DNA of 64,000 nucleotides from assembly GCF_036898095.1 (NCBI RefSeq), contig NC_090728.1, forward strand, positions 92,901,812-92,965,811, given 5' to 3'. Positions 32,960 to 43,925 of the stretch are shown in pieces. The position numbers were made by a program, and so were the translations under genes. Each line of letters starts with the position of its first letter. Position 1 is the first letter of the stretch. This DNA is from Palaemon carinicauda. Lineage: Eukaryota; Arthropoda; Malacostraca; Decapoda; Palaemonidae. The notes beneath the pieces were generated by a model, which saw only the letters and a program-made list of their open reading frames with translations, was not told the DNA's origin and made no database searches.

Positions 32960-35180
32960 TCTAGCGTGATGATGTCACTTTACGTACCGCCATCCTTGCG
33001 AAGCAACTTCTCCACAGGTTGGTCAGGCCAATAGGTCTAAACGAGTTTTCACCCCCCAAACATCATGATGTTGTAGTGGTTTGCGGACTGTGGCCAGAGG
33101 TAGCACCCAAACTGCCTAGTGTGCGAATGCCGACCACACTCCAACGTTCACTATACAAAAAGGTAAAACGGTGGAATACCCAAAAATCTAGGTAACAGAT
33201 CAAGAGAACGGGGCACTAGGCACCACCCCTCGATTCTATACTGGGCAAGGGGACCCAGCTAGAACTGTAGTTGCATAATATTATTCAGAAGTAAGCCATC
33301 TCACTTGTTACTAACATGCATAGAGTTCAATTTAACTAAATCTAGAATGGGAGCTGAGAAGGGGACATTGCAAAGCAAGAAAAAACTTAAAGTTTATAAG
33401 AAAAAGGGAAAAAAAAAGTTTATTTCATTTCTGGGAGAAAGAATACAATAAAAAATACTTATTAGAAACAGATTTAATAAAAAAAGACAAATAATTAGGT
33501 CAATAATAAAAAATTTTGTCAAATTATAATAATCTATAATGTAAAGAAAAACTAGTATCCCTTTACACTCCAGCCTCACAATAACAAGATAAAAAAGGAT
33601 TATTTGAAGAACCAAAAAAAACAAGAATTATTCACATGCTAGACACTCATATGGGTTCCATATACAAGTATAAACAAAGGCACTAACCTTGTATTTATTT
33701 GTGCTAAATTCAAATATAAATTGAATTAGCTTGCATCAAGATCAAAGGAATTATAAAACAAGGTTGCACATTGAACCTGACTACATTTTCACCTCTACAA
33801 CAGAAAGACAAAAAAAAAAAAAGCCTTACAGTCCTTGGTGATACACTATGCCAGGGTTATTCCACACTTATGAAAATGGATAAGAGTCAAGACCACTTAT
33901 AATATTTTTTTTTCTTCTTTTTATTCACAATTTATGTGGCAAACTAGGCCAACTTGATGAGTACCTGTTCAATAAACATCATTAAGAAATGTCTAAATTG
34001 TTTCACTGCCTTATTGTTGAGAATCTACTCATTGCTGGATCACTATACAGTACCAAGTTCACAGAGTGGTTATAAGGTAGAGGAATGTTCATGTCACTCC
34101 AATAATTCTCTGGGTTAACAGGATACACAGAGTATGTTTGCTATAGATTTTTTACTGCTGTCCACTGTCTAGGCTAAGTCACAACAGTTTTTGTCAAATC
34201 CCTGCTCACTTGGGGTTTTCTGCTTATAAGAACAGTCGAATGTTTGCAAAATGCTTCTCTACTTGATTGCAATTCTAGTTACCATCTCCAAGCCCTACAG
34301 GGAGTAGGGCGTGCTGCAAAAAAAGAATATAATGAGACAAGGTTGAAAGACCAAAATATAAAAAACTAACATTCTAAATACAAATATAAAACTACATACT
34401 ATGAAAAAATAATTTGTATTTTTCCCATCTATAACTAATTTTTCCACAATGTTACGAAACGTGCCGCCATCTTAACGCGTGAGAGAATTCTCCACATAAC
34501 GCACAACATGTTTCTACTACAACCTCTCAAGCTAGTTTATGAGCAACGCACCCCAGTGGGGATGGTGGATCGACACCCCATTATTTTAAAGTTCCCTGGA
34601 GTTTTATAAACATCGGCTAGAACACATAATAACAAATCCTTGACTTGCACTAATACCAAACCCATTAATTATCATGATCAGAGACACACTAGCTCTTGAC
34701 CTAATGTTTGTAATACTTCACATGTCACATTTTCTACAGAACAGCACTTTGTTTCAGATAATTCTTTTCAGGTACAGATTGGATAAGGGGTGAGAAACAT
34801 TCCTCCCTTCCCATGAGTTACACCTACATCGGACACAGATGAGGTTACCTTCGTTAGACAACATAGGCAAGGCCCACGCCATAGACGTTCCATATGGCAG
34901 CCTAAAGAGAATTCTTTTTCTCTCGTAGATAGAGTTCAGAGATAGACTTCAATTCTTCCACTTTGCACTCTGTTATAGAGGCAAAAGCTCTTATAACGGG
35001 AGTGAGCTGGTCTCCTCCCGTTCCTTTGTCTACTATTCCTGTCACAGTATGAATAACACAAGGGAAAGAAAAGATGTTCAAGGAAGAGTTAAGAACCAAG
35101 CAGTAACTTTAAAACAGAACAGCCAATTATCCCAAATGTGTAACAACCAGACAGTGACATTATCACTACTGTATTAATAA
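32960..35180. other. Unclassified 2.2-kb block within DIRS-E1 gag region
   Basis: AT-rich, with no coding frame that I can support. Two short similar blocks occur in direct orientation, ACGTACCGCCATCC (32980) and ACGTGCCGCCATCTT (34465), each followed by TTCTCCACA. The gag resumes at about 35190, so the block is probably another insertion, but I could not define its ends. Confidence 0.4.
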
Positions 35181-35189
35181 CTCTCTGGA

Positions 35190-35990
35190 GAACCTTGCTG
35201 TGCCCATGAGCACTAGATCAGGTGATGCAATCCCCCTCAAGGTCCCGATATCAGGCTCAGAAGCCTCACAATTTATTGAGGTTTTGAGCCTCATCTGTTG
35301 TTTAGACGGATTGGATGAGCCCCCTCGCATGCAAACCGCTGACAGATGGTGAGCAATTGATTCAATCTTTCCGCAATCTCAAAGCCTCAAACACAGGTTC
35401 AATGTAGCGCTTTCTAACCACACTAAAGATACTTTAGATCTACTTGATACTCAAGTCTCAGCCTCTAAATATTTCCTCAAGGCCAGCAGGTCCTCAAAGC
35501 TACCGCCCGTAGCCTTTTCGCGCCAGAGAAGATTTTATGTACACCGGGGCTTTTCTCAGCCCACTCCCTATTGATGCTGATGTTGCTAATCTGGTCCATT
35601 GGTACAATTTGATAAATTTTCTAACCTCCCCTCCTTCTTTTCAGGACCCAAAATGGCAAACATGGAGGTAGCAGATATGTCTGCAATCCAAGCCTGCTCG
35701 TGGCAAGACCACTGGTATAGAGCAGTATCCCGCTTTGCAGTGACAGAAATCTTAAGGGACGAACATGCCCTTGAGAAATTTGAAGAATTCTTGTATCTTG
35801 ATCTGGGGATAAAACCGTAATATTCCTTTTGCATCAGAACGTTTACCAATGGTGGGATATGATAATAGAGAAGTTAGAGAGGTTAGGACAAGCTTCTATG
35901 ATAAGAAGGGCAGTGGCACTAAGGTTGCCTGTCCCCCAGCAACAGCTAAGGAACTTTCATTTTAAAACAGTTCCGCAGCAAAGATGACTT
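35190..35990 (+). pseudogene. DIRS-E1 gag C-terminal part
   Basis: Blocks read SEASQFIEVLSL (35260), HTKDTLDLLDTQVSASKYFL (35420-35480), then from 35599 an open stretch with MANMEVADMSAIQACSWQDHWYRAVSR. The ending resembles DIRS-D gag (AALKAALWHDHWCGMA at 54540), with a shared W-x-DHW. Stops and frame changes at 35560-35600 and after 35820. No catalytic motif; structural role inferred. Confidence 0.62.
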
Positions 35991-36127
35991 TTGCCACCAA
36001 CAGATTCCCAACAGCCCAGGAGACAAGCCCCCAGACCTACCTTTTATCAAAGAGGAGATCCCTCTGGACAAAGACGGCACGGTTGCAGAGACTCCCGCTA
36101 GGGAGGGCATATCCCCCAGCTTACTAT

Positions 36128-36528
36128 CAGCAATCTATTTCTGGTAGGGAAGCTGACAGGAGGTTGGAGACCGGTCACAGACCTCTCCCATTTGAATCTA
36201 TTTGTGCTGTAGACAAAATCCAAAATGGAAACTCCGGTCACCATTCTCTCCTGTCCGCCACCTCTGACCAGGACTCTTGACAATCCAATTTAGAATATGA
36301 AAGGCTCAGTAAAGGACCTACTCTTATTTGAGGAAGTCTCCAAATTGTTGGCCAAAGGAGCCATAGAGGAAGTCTTAAGCAACTCTCCATGCTTCCTCAG
36401 CAATCTATTTCTGGAAGGGAAGCTGGCAGGAGGTTGGAGACTCATCACAGACCTCTCCCATTTGAATCTATTTGTGATGCAGACAAAATTCAAAATGGAA
36501 ACTCTGGCCACCATTCTCTCCAGGCCAT
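36128..36528 (+). repeat. Duplicated RT-fingers segment, 270-bp spacing
   Basis: A block of about 145 bp starting CAGCAATCTATTTCTGG occurs at 36128-36275 and again at 36398-36528. It encodes the RT fingers motif (GGWRLITDLSHLN in the second copy). Sequence before the two blocks is unrelated, so this is a dispersed partial duplication inside the element. Confidence 0.82.
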
Positions 36529-36892
36529 AAGAAAGAAAGATTCCTTTCTGACCATAGACCTGAAAGATGCCTACTTTCTGGTCCCTCTGCATCCTGCCTC
36601 AAGGAAGTACCTGAGGTTTGCCTTTCAAGGCAAGATATTTCAGTTCAGGGTGCTGTGCTTCGGGCTGTCAACAGCCCCTCATGTCTTCACCAAAGTCTTT
36701 GCCTTTGTCTCAGCCTGGACTCAATCTATGGGCATCGGTCTTTTGAGGTACCTGGACGACATACTCCTCCTGGAAGAGTCCCAAGCTATCCTGTCAAGGC
36801 ACAGGGATCTACTCCTAGATCTTTGTAAGGAGTTAGGGATCCAGCTGAACCTGGAGAAGTCCAGCCTCATTCCTCAACAGTCCATTAGGTAA
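36297..36892 (+). pseudogene. DIRS-E1 reverse transcriptase
   Basis: Fingers LLLFEEVSKLLAKGAIEEVL and GGWRLITDLSHLN lie in one frame to 36530. The palm is in another frame from about 36530: LTIDLKDAYFLVPLHPASR (motif A), VLCFGLSTAPHVFTKVF (motif B) and RYLDDILLLEES (catalytic YLDD). It ends LNLEKSSLIPQQSIR with a stop at 36890. The core residues are kept but the frameshift near 36528 separates fingers from palm. Confidence 0.82.
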
Positions 36893-37239
36893 CTAGACAT
36901 GGACATAGACTCAGTTCAAGCCAGAGCTTTTCCATTTGCTGACACAATCACAAGATTCAGAGAAATAGTAGTGACTTTCCTGAAAGGGAAACCTCTCCCT
37001 GCACACTTTTGGCAGAAACTTGTAGGCCATCTCTCTTGATTGGAGAAACTCGTCCCATTCGGGAGAATGCATCTTCGTTCAGTGTAGTGGGCTCTGAACA
37101 GCCAGTGGTCACAGACATCAGACCACCCTACATCCCTGCCGTCAGTACCACAGGAGGAAGTAAAGGATCTCCATTGGTAGCTGAGAGGAGAACCTGTTAG
37201 CGGGAACCCCCTTCAGGCTCCTCCGCAATTCCTTCTGTT

Positions 37240-37870
37240 ATCAGATGATTCTCGCCAAGGGTGGGGTACACACCTTGGAAGAGAGCAAATCTCAGGTCTA
37301 TGGTCAGAAGAGGACAATGCCTTTCACATCAGTTATCTGGAAATTAAAGCAGCGCAACTAGCGTTACTCCACTTCTCAGAGACTGAAAGGTCACTCTGTG
37401 TTACTGATGAGCAACAACTTCACGGTTGCAGCCTATATCTCCAAACAAGGAGGTGCAGCCTCTTTCTTGCCATACCATCTAGCACTAGAGATAATTAGGT
37501 GGACACAGTCCCAAGGAATCTCTCTCTCGGTAATGTGTGTCCCTGGGAAGAGGAATACCATTGCAGACCATTTGAGCTGTCGAGGGATAACAGCTGGTTC
37601 AGAATGATCTTTACTTCCTCTAGTAGGGAAGAGACTTTTGACTTAGTGAGGTTCCCCGTCTCTAGAGATGTTTGCCACTCACATGAATAACAAACTCCCG
37701 GTGTATTACTCTCCAGTCCCAGACCAAGCTCCAGTGATGGACAATGCCTTTCAACACCCATGGGATGGACTAGACTTACGCCTTTCCACTATTATATATG
37801 TTTCGTCAGACACTGAACAGAGTCCGAACATTCCAGGGAGTCGGAGTGACCAACAGCAGAGTGGTATTTA
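37240..37870 (+). pseudogene. DIRS-E1 RNase H and methyltransferase-like segment
   Basis: LLSDDSRQGWGTHLG (37235) carries the first Asp, then ISYLEIKAAQLAL (Glu), MSNNFTVAAYISKQGG (37400; the expected Asp reads Asn) and NTIADHLSCRG. Then MFATHMNNKLPVYYSPVPDQ is the start of the methyltransferase-like segment. Several frameshifts. The Asp to Asn change alone would impair RNase H. Confidence 0.7.
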
Positions 37871-38962
37871 AACCTGCTGGAACTTCTCACGGAAGTTCCA
37901 AGAGAACTTCCAGAATGGCCAAACCTGTTACAACAACCACACATAAGAAGGGTCCATAATGCAGTGTATTTTCTGTCTCTTCATAGGTGGTGACTATCCA
38001 GCATCTCTGAACGAAAGGCTTTTCGAGACCTACTGCAAAACAGCCTTCCAGATATCTCTGAAAGTCGACTGCAGTAATATAACAGGCTAAGTGGAAAATA
38101 TTTTGTGATTAGTGTCATGGGGGAATATTACTATTCCTCTATTCCCCTGATAAAAGACTTTTTGGTCTTCCTGAGGAACAAGAAATCTCTTTCAGTCACT
38201 GCGGTGAAAGGCTACCGGCCTTGAGTCAGATATTTAAACTGAAAGGACTTAACCTCTCCTAGTCACGGGAACTCTCAGTTATCATTAGGAGTTTCAAGCA
38301 GTCTTCTCCTTCTCGAGAACTCAAACCCTCTACCTGGAATGTAACAAAGATTCTAAAGGCCTTAAGAAAAGCCCCTTACGAACCTATGCATAAAGCCTTA
38401 GACAGGGACCTTACCTTAAAGACCATCTCCCTTCTTGCCTTAGCCTCTGCCAAGAGAGTAAGTGAATTACATGGTTTATCTTATCTTATGCCACATTCCA
38501 GAGGGTAAGAGGAACCACAGTATCTTTGTCGTTTGTTCCTGAATTTTGGCCAAAACCCAGAATCCAGTTGAAAACGTTATCAGATTTTAATCACGATCTT
38601 GTCTCTCAAAGAGATAACTGATGACCCAGATGATATATTACTCTGTCCCGTAAGAGCAATGTGTAAATATCTGAAAAGAACATAGTATTTTAGGCCCAAA
38701 TTCTCCAATTTGTTAGTGAGCACTGGCTGCTCCAAAAAGAAAGTATCCGGAAACACTCATTTTGGCTGAGAGAAATAATCATGAGAGCTTATAAATCCTC
38801 AGGGTAAGCATTGCTCAGCCCCCCCCCCCCCCCTTGAGCACATGATAAAGGTGGGCTTGCTGCAACCTTAGCATTCTGCACAAACCACTTTGTAGCACAA
38901 GTCCTTAAAGCTGGTATATAGAAGAGATAAACCACTTTATGACCATTATATTAAAGATTTTT

Positions 38963-39130
38963 AAATATTTAACTTAGCCGGTGAATATATAATAGCTGAG
39001 CCTCCGGCGGCTCGACAGAAAAACACAAAAAACTCGCGAGCGATCGCTATGAAGGTTGCGGGTGTGCCTACTAGCGCCAACTATCGGCCAGATACCGCAT
39101 ATACATGTAAACAGACCCAATTCTTCTCTG
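38963..39130 (+). repeat. A2 left inverted terminal repeat
   Basis: Starts AAATATTTAACTTAGCCGG, as in A1. Inside it, A2-specific sequence (TGAGCCTCCGGCGGCTCGAC) is shared with A2's right repeat but not with either A1 repeat. Confidence 0.92.
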
Positions 39131-39978
39131 TCGGTCTGATCGACAAGACGTACCATTACTCGCTGTTAACCTGGAGTTTTTCAACAGTCTTGGTGAAGTA
39201 CTTCCTTTTGGTTTTGAGCTTTCGCAGTGCAGGTGTTTTATCTTCAACTTAAATCTTGAACTCTTTTGGATAGATTTAATTGTTGATGACTTTGGATTGA
39301 TTTTTTGGACTTTCTTTGACTTTTAAAAATGGCCGACCCTTCCCTTAGTACGGAAGTGTGTTTTAGGCTTTTAGCAATTATCTTATCACGTTATAAATTG
39401 TTGTTGTTAATTATAGATTTTCCTCTATATATTTTATATCTCAACCGCCTTTATTAGGCCTCTTCGATTAGCTTTCCATTTATAATAAACATCAAGATAA
39501 ATTTTAATGATTTCTTTATATGCGGCCTTACCTATTCCTCCCCTAATCCGAGAGTAGGCGGTCCTAACTTGGAAACCGAAGTTAAACAACGTTTAGCCCT
39601 TTCAATCGTAAATAACTTTTACAGAGCAAATGATTTAAAACTTATTAAATGAATATTTTTTAGTAGATATTTTATGAAAGATTTTCTTTGAATAGTCTTC
39701 GTACTGTTTCAAAGATGAACTAACGTTTGGTTTATTTATGCTACGCAGTTTGCGCTCTATCGTTACGATAGAGAGAGAGAGAATCACGGTTTCACTTTGC
39801 AGAAAGAGTAAATTGATTCTGACGTTTTGTTCATTCTTCTTTCAAACTGAAATGTTTTAAATACTAATTTAAAGGAACTTGTTAATTTTCAATTTCTTAG
39901 TCCTTTCAGTTTTTTCCTTTGGTCAAATAACCTGTTTATTGACGAAAGGTGAGTGGGCTTTTCTCTTCGGTGTGAAAT

Positions 39979-40048
<70 letters not shown>

Positions 40049-40480
40049 GGAGAGAGAGAACGTTCCGATCTTTATTCTCGTCCCAAGCGAGTAACGTTGT
40101 TCTCGAGTCAGTTTTTTACTCTCGTCCCAAGTCTCTGTACGGGGAGAAAGGATAAAACGTTTTTAGTTTTTATTCTCGTCCCAAGGCACTGTACGGTGAG
40201 AGATTGAAAACGTAGTTTTGAATGAACTAGTGTTTAGTCTCCTCCCCAGTCACTGATCCTTTTATCTTTATATATTTCCGTTTTATTCGATATATATGTT
40301 TACTGTTTTTTGCTTGTATTAATGTGCTTACATTATACGACTTATTTCGCAATTATAACCTTTTGATAGGGTAGAATTGCGTGCTTCAGGTAGAAATCAG
40401 TTTTATTCATGCCTAATGTGAATTATTAAAAAATTCGATTTCAGTGAAGTAAGTGTAAAACAGAAAATCGTTGTGATAAA
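39131..40480 (+). other. A2 5' leader with (GA)n expansion
   Basis: Non-coding and collinear with A1 13420-14615. A (GA)n tract at 39980-40047 is much longer than in A1; the Arg-Glu frames across it are artefacts. Confidence 0.8.
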
Positions 40481-42101
40481 GTGATAATTTCGCAAAGTGT
40501 TATCAGTGTTGTGACAGAGGGTTCGTCTGTTCGTGCCTGTCGTTCGCCTAGTCCGAGACCTCTTGCAAGCTCCCATGCCCCAGGGAGAAGTAATGTCGTA
40601 GGACTTATGGGTTCGAGAGGCTTTAACCAACGAACAGACGTTCCCTCTATGGTTTCAGGCGTGTCTCGTCAAGACCGCCCCTACCATAAGACGAGCGAGA
40701 CGGTTTTCTCCTCGTCATCCGAAGGCTTATCGCGTAAGAAACCGTGGAGCAAGGTTTCGAGACCCTTAAAGCGGAAGTCAGTCCCTTCAGGACAGGTCCA
40801 GCGTCCTGGTTGTAGCCATTGGGACAGCTCTGACCCTGTGCAATTATCGGAAGACTGCTTGACGCCTAAACAGAGGCGTAACACAGGCTCCGAGAGTCTT
40901 AGTGTAGGCAAGGTTTTGCAGTCACAGACGTTACCCTCGTCTCTTACCGCACCCATTCCCGTTGATCCTAAATGGGTTGTACTGCAAGACATGCAGAATA
41001 AGCTTGCCTCTCTTATGGAGGACTATTCTGCTGAGCAGGTTCATGATGATCCTCGCCGCTTAGCTGATCGAGATCCTGGCCGTCAGCCGCCCAAACGAGC
41101 CTTTGCTCGTCCTGTTGACATTGACGTTACAAAGTCACGTCAATCACGTTTTGTAGAGCCTCACTCGATGCAGTCCCGTGTTGACTCTCAGCCGCTTGTG
41201 CACGTTCAGCCGCTGCCGCTTGCTCTTGTTGACGTTCAGGACGTTCGCCAACCAGCGTAGTTGACTTGTTTTGACGTTGAGCGTCAAGCACCGCAGTCAA
41301 GAGTTGTTTTGACTGCTCAGTCTAGGCAGTCAAGGCAGTCTCGAGTTGACGTCGAGCGTCCTCCCGCACCTGTTGTTGTTGCTGGTCAGTCCTTTAAGCA
41401 GTTACATGACATAGCGTCCTTGACTGCTACTGTTGCTCCTTTGCGTGTGGACTCTGCTTGTCAAGCATTGGCACCACGGCAGGTCTCTCCCTTGCTTGAG
41501 ACTCGGCAATTGTCGGACAAGGTTCCTTCAGATGAGGAAGTTGCTGATCCCCCTCGTACTGATATTCCCTTGAGGACTCTGTCAGACGGAGAGGAGCCTA
41601 AAGCTGCTCAGCCCTCTATGGACTTTAAATAAATCATGCTGATTTTTAAGGATCTTTGTCCGGATCTTTTTGTAACTGCTGCTCCTCGTTCGCCTAAACG
41701 TCAGAGTTTACACTAGGCCTAGCTACTTCGAAGCCGTTGTTTTATAAGCTAGTGCTCTCTCGCTCTTCTAAGAGAGCTTTACGTTTGCTAGGCGACTGGT
41801 TGATCACCAGGAGGAGTTTGGGGGAGACAGCCTTTGCTTTCCCTCCTTTTAAACTGGCTTATAGAGCGAGAGTCTGGTATGACACGGGAGAAGTTCTCGG
41901 CTTGGGAGTTCCTGCCTCTGCCCAGATAGACTTCTCAAACCTCATAGACTCTCCCTGGCGCCTGGCCATGAGACGCTCCAAGATTTTATGGTCGACTTCA
42001 GAGCTAGATCATCTCCTGTTAGGAGTTTTTTTTCGAGCGTTTGAAGTTTTGCTGTACAATTATGTCATGCATAAACAAGGCTTTCAGGGATGGCTCCAAT
42101 A
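40481..42101 (+). pseudogene. A2 gag
   Basis: A hydrophilic gag-like protein: VSGVSRQDRPYHK, PLKRKSVPSGQVQRPGC, a PVDPKWVVLQDMQNKLASLM block, and a long region rich in RQSR, VDVQ and VDVER repeats. A TAG at 41258-41260 (after VDVQDVRQPA) splits it; the frame then continues to 41632 (SDGEEPKAAQPSMDFK). The C-terminal part, YKLVLSRSSKRALRLLGDWL to GVPASAQIDFSNLIDSPWR, is in a different frame at 41737-42101. No enzyme motif or clear zinc knuckle; assignment as gag is from position upstream of RT. Confidence 0.72.
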
Positions 42102-42180
42102 GTCTGACAGCCACGTTCTCTGCAGGAACAAGTCTATCAGGGATGGCTCCAATGATCTGGCAGCCACGTTCACTGCAGGA
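42087..42180 (+). repeat. 53-bp tandem duplication at the gag-RT junction of A2
   Basis: GGGATGGCTCCAAT to GTTC(T/A)CTGCAGG occurs twice with a 53-bp period (starts 42087 and 42140) and a few differences. It lies where the RT fingers should begin. Confidence 0.87.
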
Positions 42181-42700
42181 GTACGTAAGAGGCAAGTGCG
42201 CTCAATGTGTTCATTGTCAAGACAAACTTCACGATGAAGTCTACCAGGCTGTCTTGACAGCATTAATGGAAGGCGACTGGATGGTCTCTCTCGACCTTCA
42301 GGATGCATACTTCCACATTCCTATACACCCGGATTCCCAACCGTTTCTGAGGTTTGTTTACAGGAATGTGGGGTACCAGTTTCGAGCCCTGTGCTTTGGC
42401 CTCAGTCCTGCTCCTCTCGTGTTTACGAGGCTCATGAGGAATGTGGCAAAATTCCTCCATCTATCGGGAATCCGAGCCTCCCTGTACTTGGACGACTGGC
42501 TTCTCAGAGCATCGTCCAGTCATCGCTGTCTGCAGGATCTACATTGGACGTTGAGTCTGGCCAGGAAGTTGGGACTTTTGGTCAACCTAGAAAAAAGTCC
42601 CAACTGATCCCATCCCAGATTATTCTATATTTGGGGATGGAGATTTGCAGTCCAGTTTTTTCGGGCTTTTCCGTCTGCCACCCGAATAGAACAAGCCCTG
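42102..42700 (+). pseudogene. A2 reverse transcriptase, fingers truncated
   Basis: Palm motif A WMVSLDLQDAYFHIPIHPDS, motif B ALCFGLSPAPLVFTRLM and catalytic YLDDWLLRASS (near 42485) are intact, followed by LARKLGLLVNLEKS. The upstream fingers segment, where related elements have a GGWRPIIDLS-type motif, is missing and replaced by the tandem duplication. The frame stops at 42607 and the RNase H frame resumes near 42720, so at least one frameshift lies between. Confidence 0.83.
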
Positions 42701-42761
42701 CTCAAAGTCCAACTAATGCTGAAAAGAGAACGTTTGTTCAGTCAGGAGTTGGAAGAGTCTC

Positions 42762-43925
42762 GTAGGGACTCTCTCATCCCTGGAGCAGTTTGTCTCGCTA
42801 GGGAGACTACACCTTCGGCCTCTCCAGTTCCATCTAGCCTCTCACTGGAACAAGGACAAGACGTTAGAGACGGTATCAATCCCAGTCTCTGAACCAGTAA
42901 AGGCATGCCTGAAATGGTGGGACAGCAATATCAGTCTGAGAGAGGGACTATCCCTAGCAGTCAAGAACCCAAACCACGTGTTATTCTCAGACGCGTCGGA
43001 TTTGGGTTGGGGTGCGACCCTGGACGGTCGGGAATGCTCGGGTCTGTGGACCTCAAGTCAGAAGAGCATGCACATCAACGGCAAGGAGCTATTAGCAGTC
43101 CACTTGGCCTTGATGAAATTCGAAAGCTTTCTTCGAAACAAAATGGTAGAGGTCAACTCAGACAACACCACAGCTTTGGCGTACATCTCCAAGCAAGGAG
43201 GCACACACTCCCTCACGCTGTACGAGATCGCAAGGGACCTTCTCATATGGTCAAGAAATCGAGGCATCTCCCTGTTGACGAGATTCATCCAGGGGGACTT
43301 GAACGTCTTGGCAGACTGTCTCAGTCGGAGGGGTCAGGTGATACCCACGGAATGGACCCTCCACAAGGACGTGTGCAAGAGTCTTTGGGCTACTTGGGGT
43401 CAACCCACCATAGACCTCTTTGCCACCTCGTTGACCAAAATGTTACCAATCTATTGCTCACCAGTCCCAGATCAAGAAGCAATCCACATAGACGCGTTTC
43501 TACTGGATTGGTCTCATCTGGACTTATATGCATTCCCACCATTCAAGATAGTCAACAAGGTACTGCAGAAGTTCGCCTCTCACGAAGGGACAAGGTTGAC
43601 GTTGGTTGCTCCCCTCTGGCCCGCGAGAGAGTGGTTCACTGAGGTACTTCAATGGCTGGTAGACATTCCAAGAAGTCTTCCTCTAAGGGTAGATCTCTTA
43701 CGTCAGCCCCACGTAAAGAATGTTCATCAAAGCCTCCCCGCGCTTCGTCTGACTGCCTTCAGACTATCGAGAGACTCTCAAGAGCTCGAGGCTTTTCGAA
43801 GGAGGCAGCCAGTGCGATTGCGAGAGCTAGGAGAGCTTCTACCATCAGAGTATACCAGTCGAAGTGGGAAGTCTTTCGAGACTGGTGCAAGTCAGCATCT
43901 GTGTCCTCTTCCAGTACCTCTGTAG
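42762..43925 (+). CDS. A2 RNase H and methyltransferase-like segment
   Basis: The frame is open from before 42762. RNase H shows VLFSDASDLGWGATL (Asp), GKELLAVHLAL (Glu), VNSDNTTALAYISKQGG (Asp) and NVLADCLSRRG (Asp). The segment TIDLFATSLTKMLPIYCSPV through FPPFKIVNKVLQKF to LVAPLWPAREWFTEVLQW follows, as in other DIRS pol proteins. The last 270 bp overlap the recombinase ORF in a different frame, and both frames are conserved between A1 and A2. In a working element this would be the C-terminal part of a single pol polyprotein. Confidence 0.85.
   Translation, partial: VGTLSSLEQFVSLGRLHLRPLQFHLASHWNKDKTLETVSIPVSEPVKACLKWWDSNISLREGLSLAVKNPNHVLFSDASDLGWGATLDGRECSGLWTSSQKSMHINGKELLAVHLALMKFESFLRNKMVEVNSDNTTALAYISKQGGTHSLTLYEIARDLLIWSRNRGISLLTRFIQGDLNVLADCLSRRGQVIPTEWTLHKDVCKSLWATWGQPTIDLFATSLTKMLPIYCSPVPDQEAIHIDAFLLDWSHLDLYAFPPFKIVNKVLQKFASHEGTRLTLVAPLWPAREWFTEVLQWLVDIPRSLPLRVDLLRQPHVKNVHQSLPALRLTAFRLSRDSQELEAFRRRQPVRLRELGELLPSEYTSRSGKSFETGASQHLCPLPVPL

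Noticed and set aside
35599..35820. Possible host exon (open frame with Trp and His residues)
   Set aside because: It matches the W-x-DHW block of DIRS-D gag and sits between gag and RT of DIRS-E1.
39879..40207. Open frames encoding long Arg-Glu repeats
   Set aside because: They are translations of the (GA)n tract in the A2 leader; the homologous A1 leader has no such frame.
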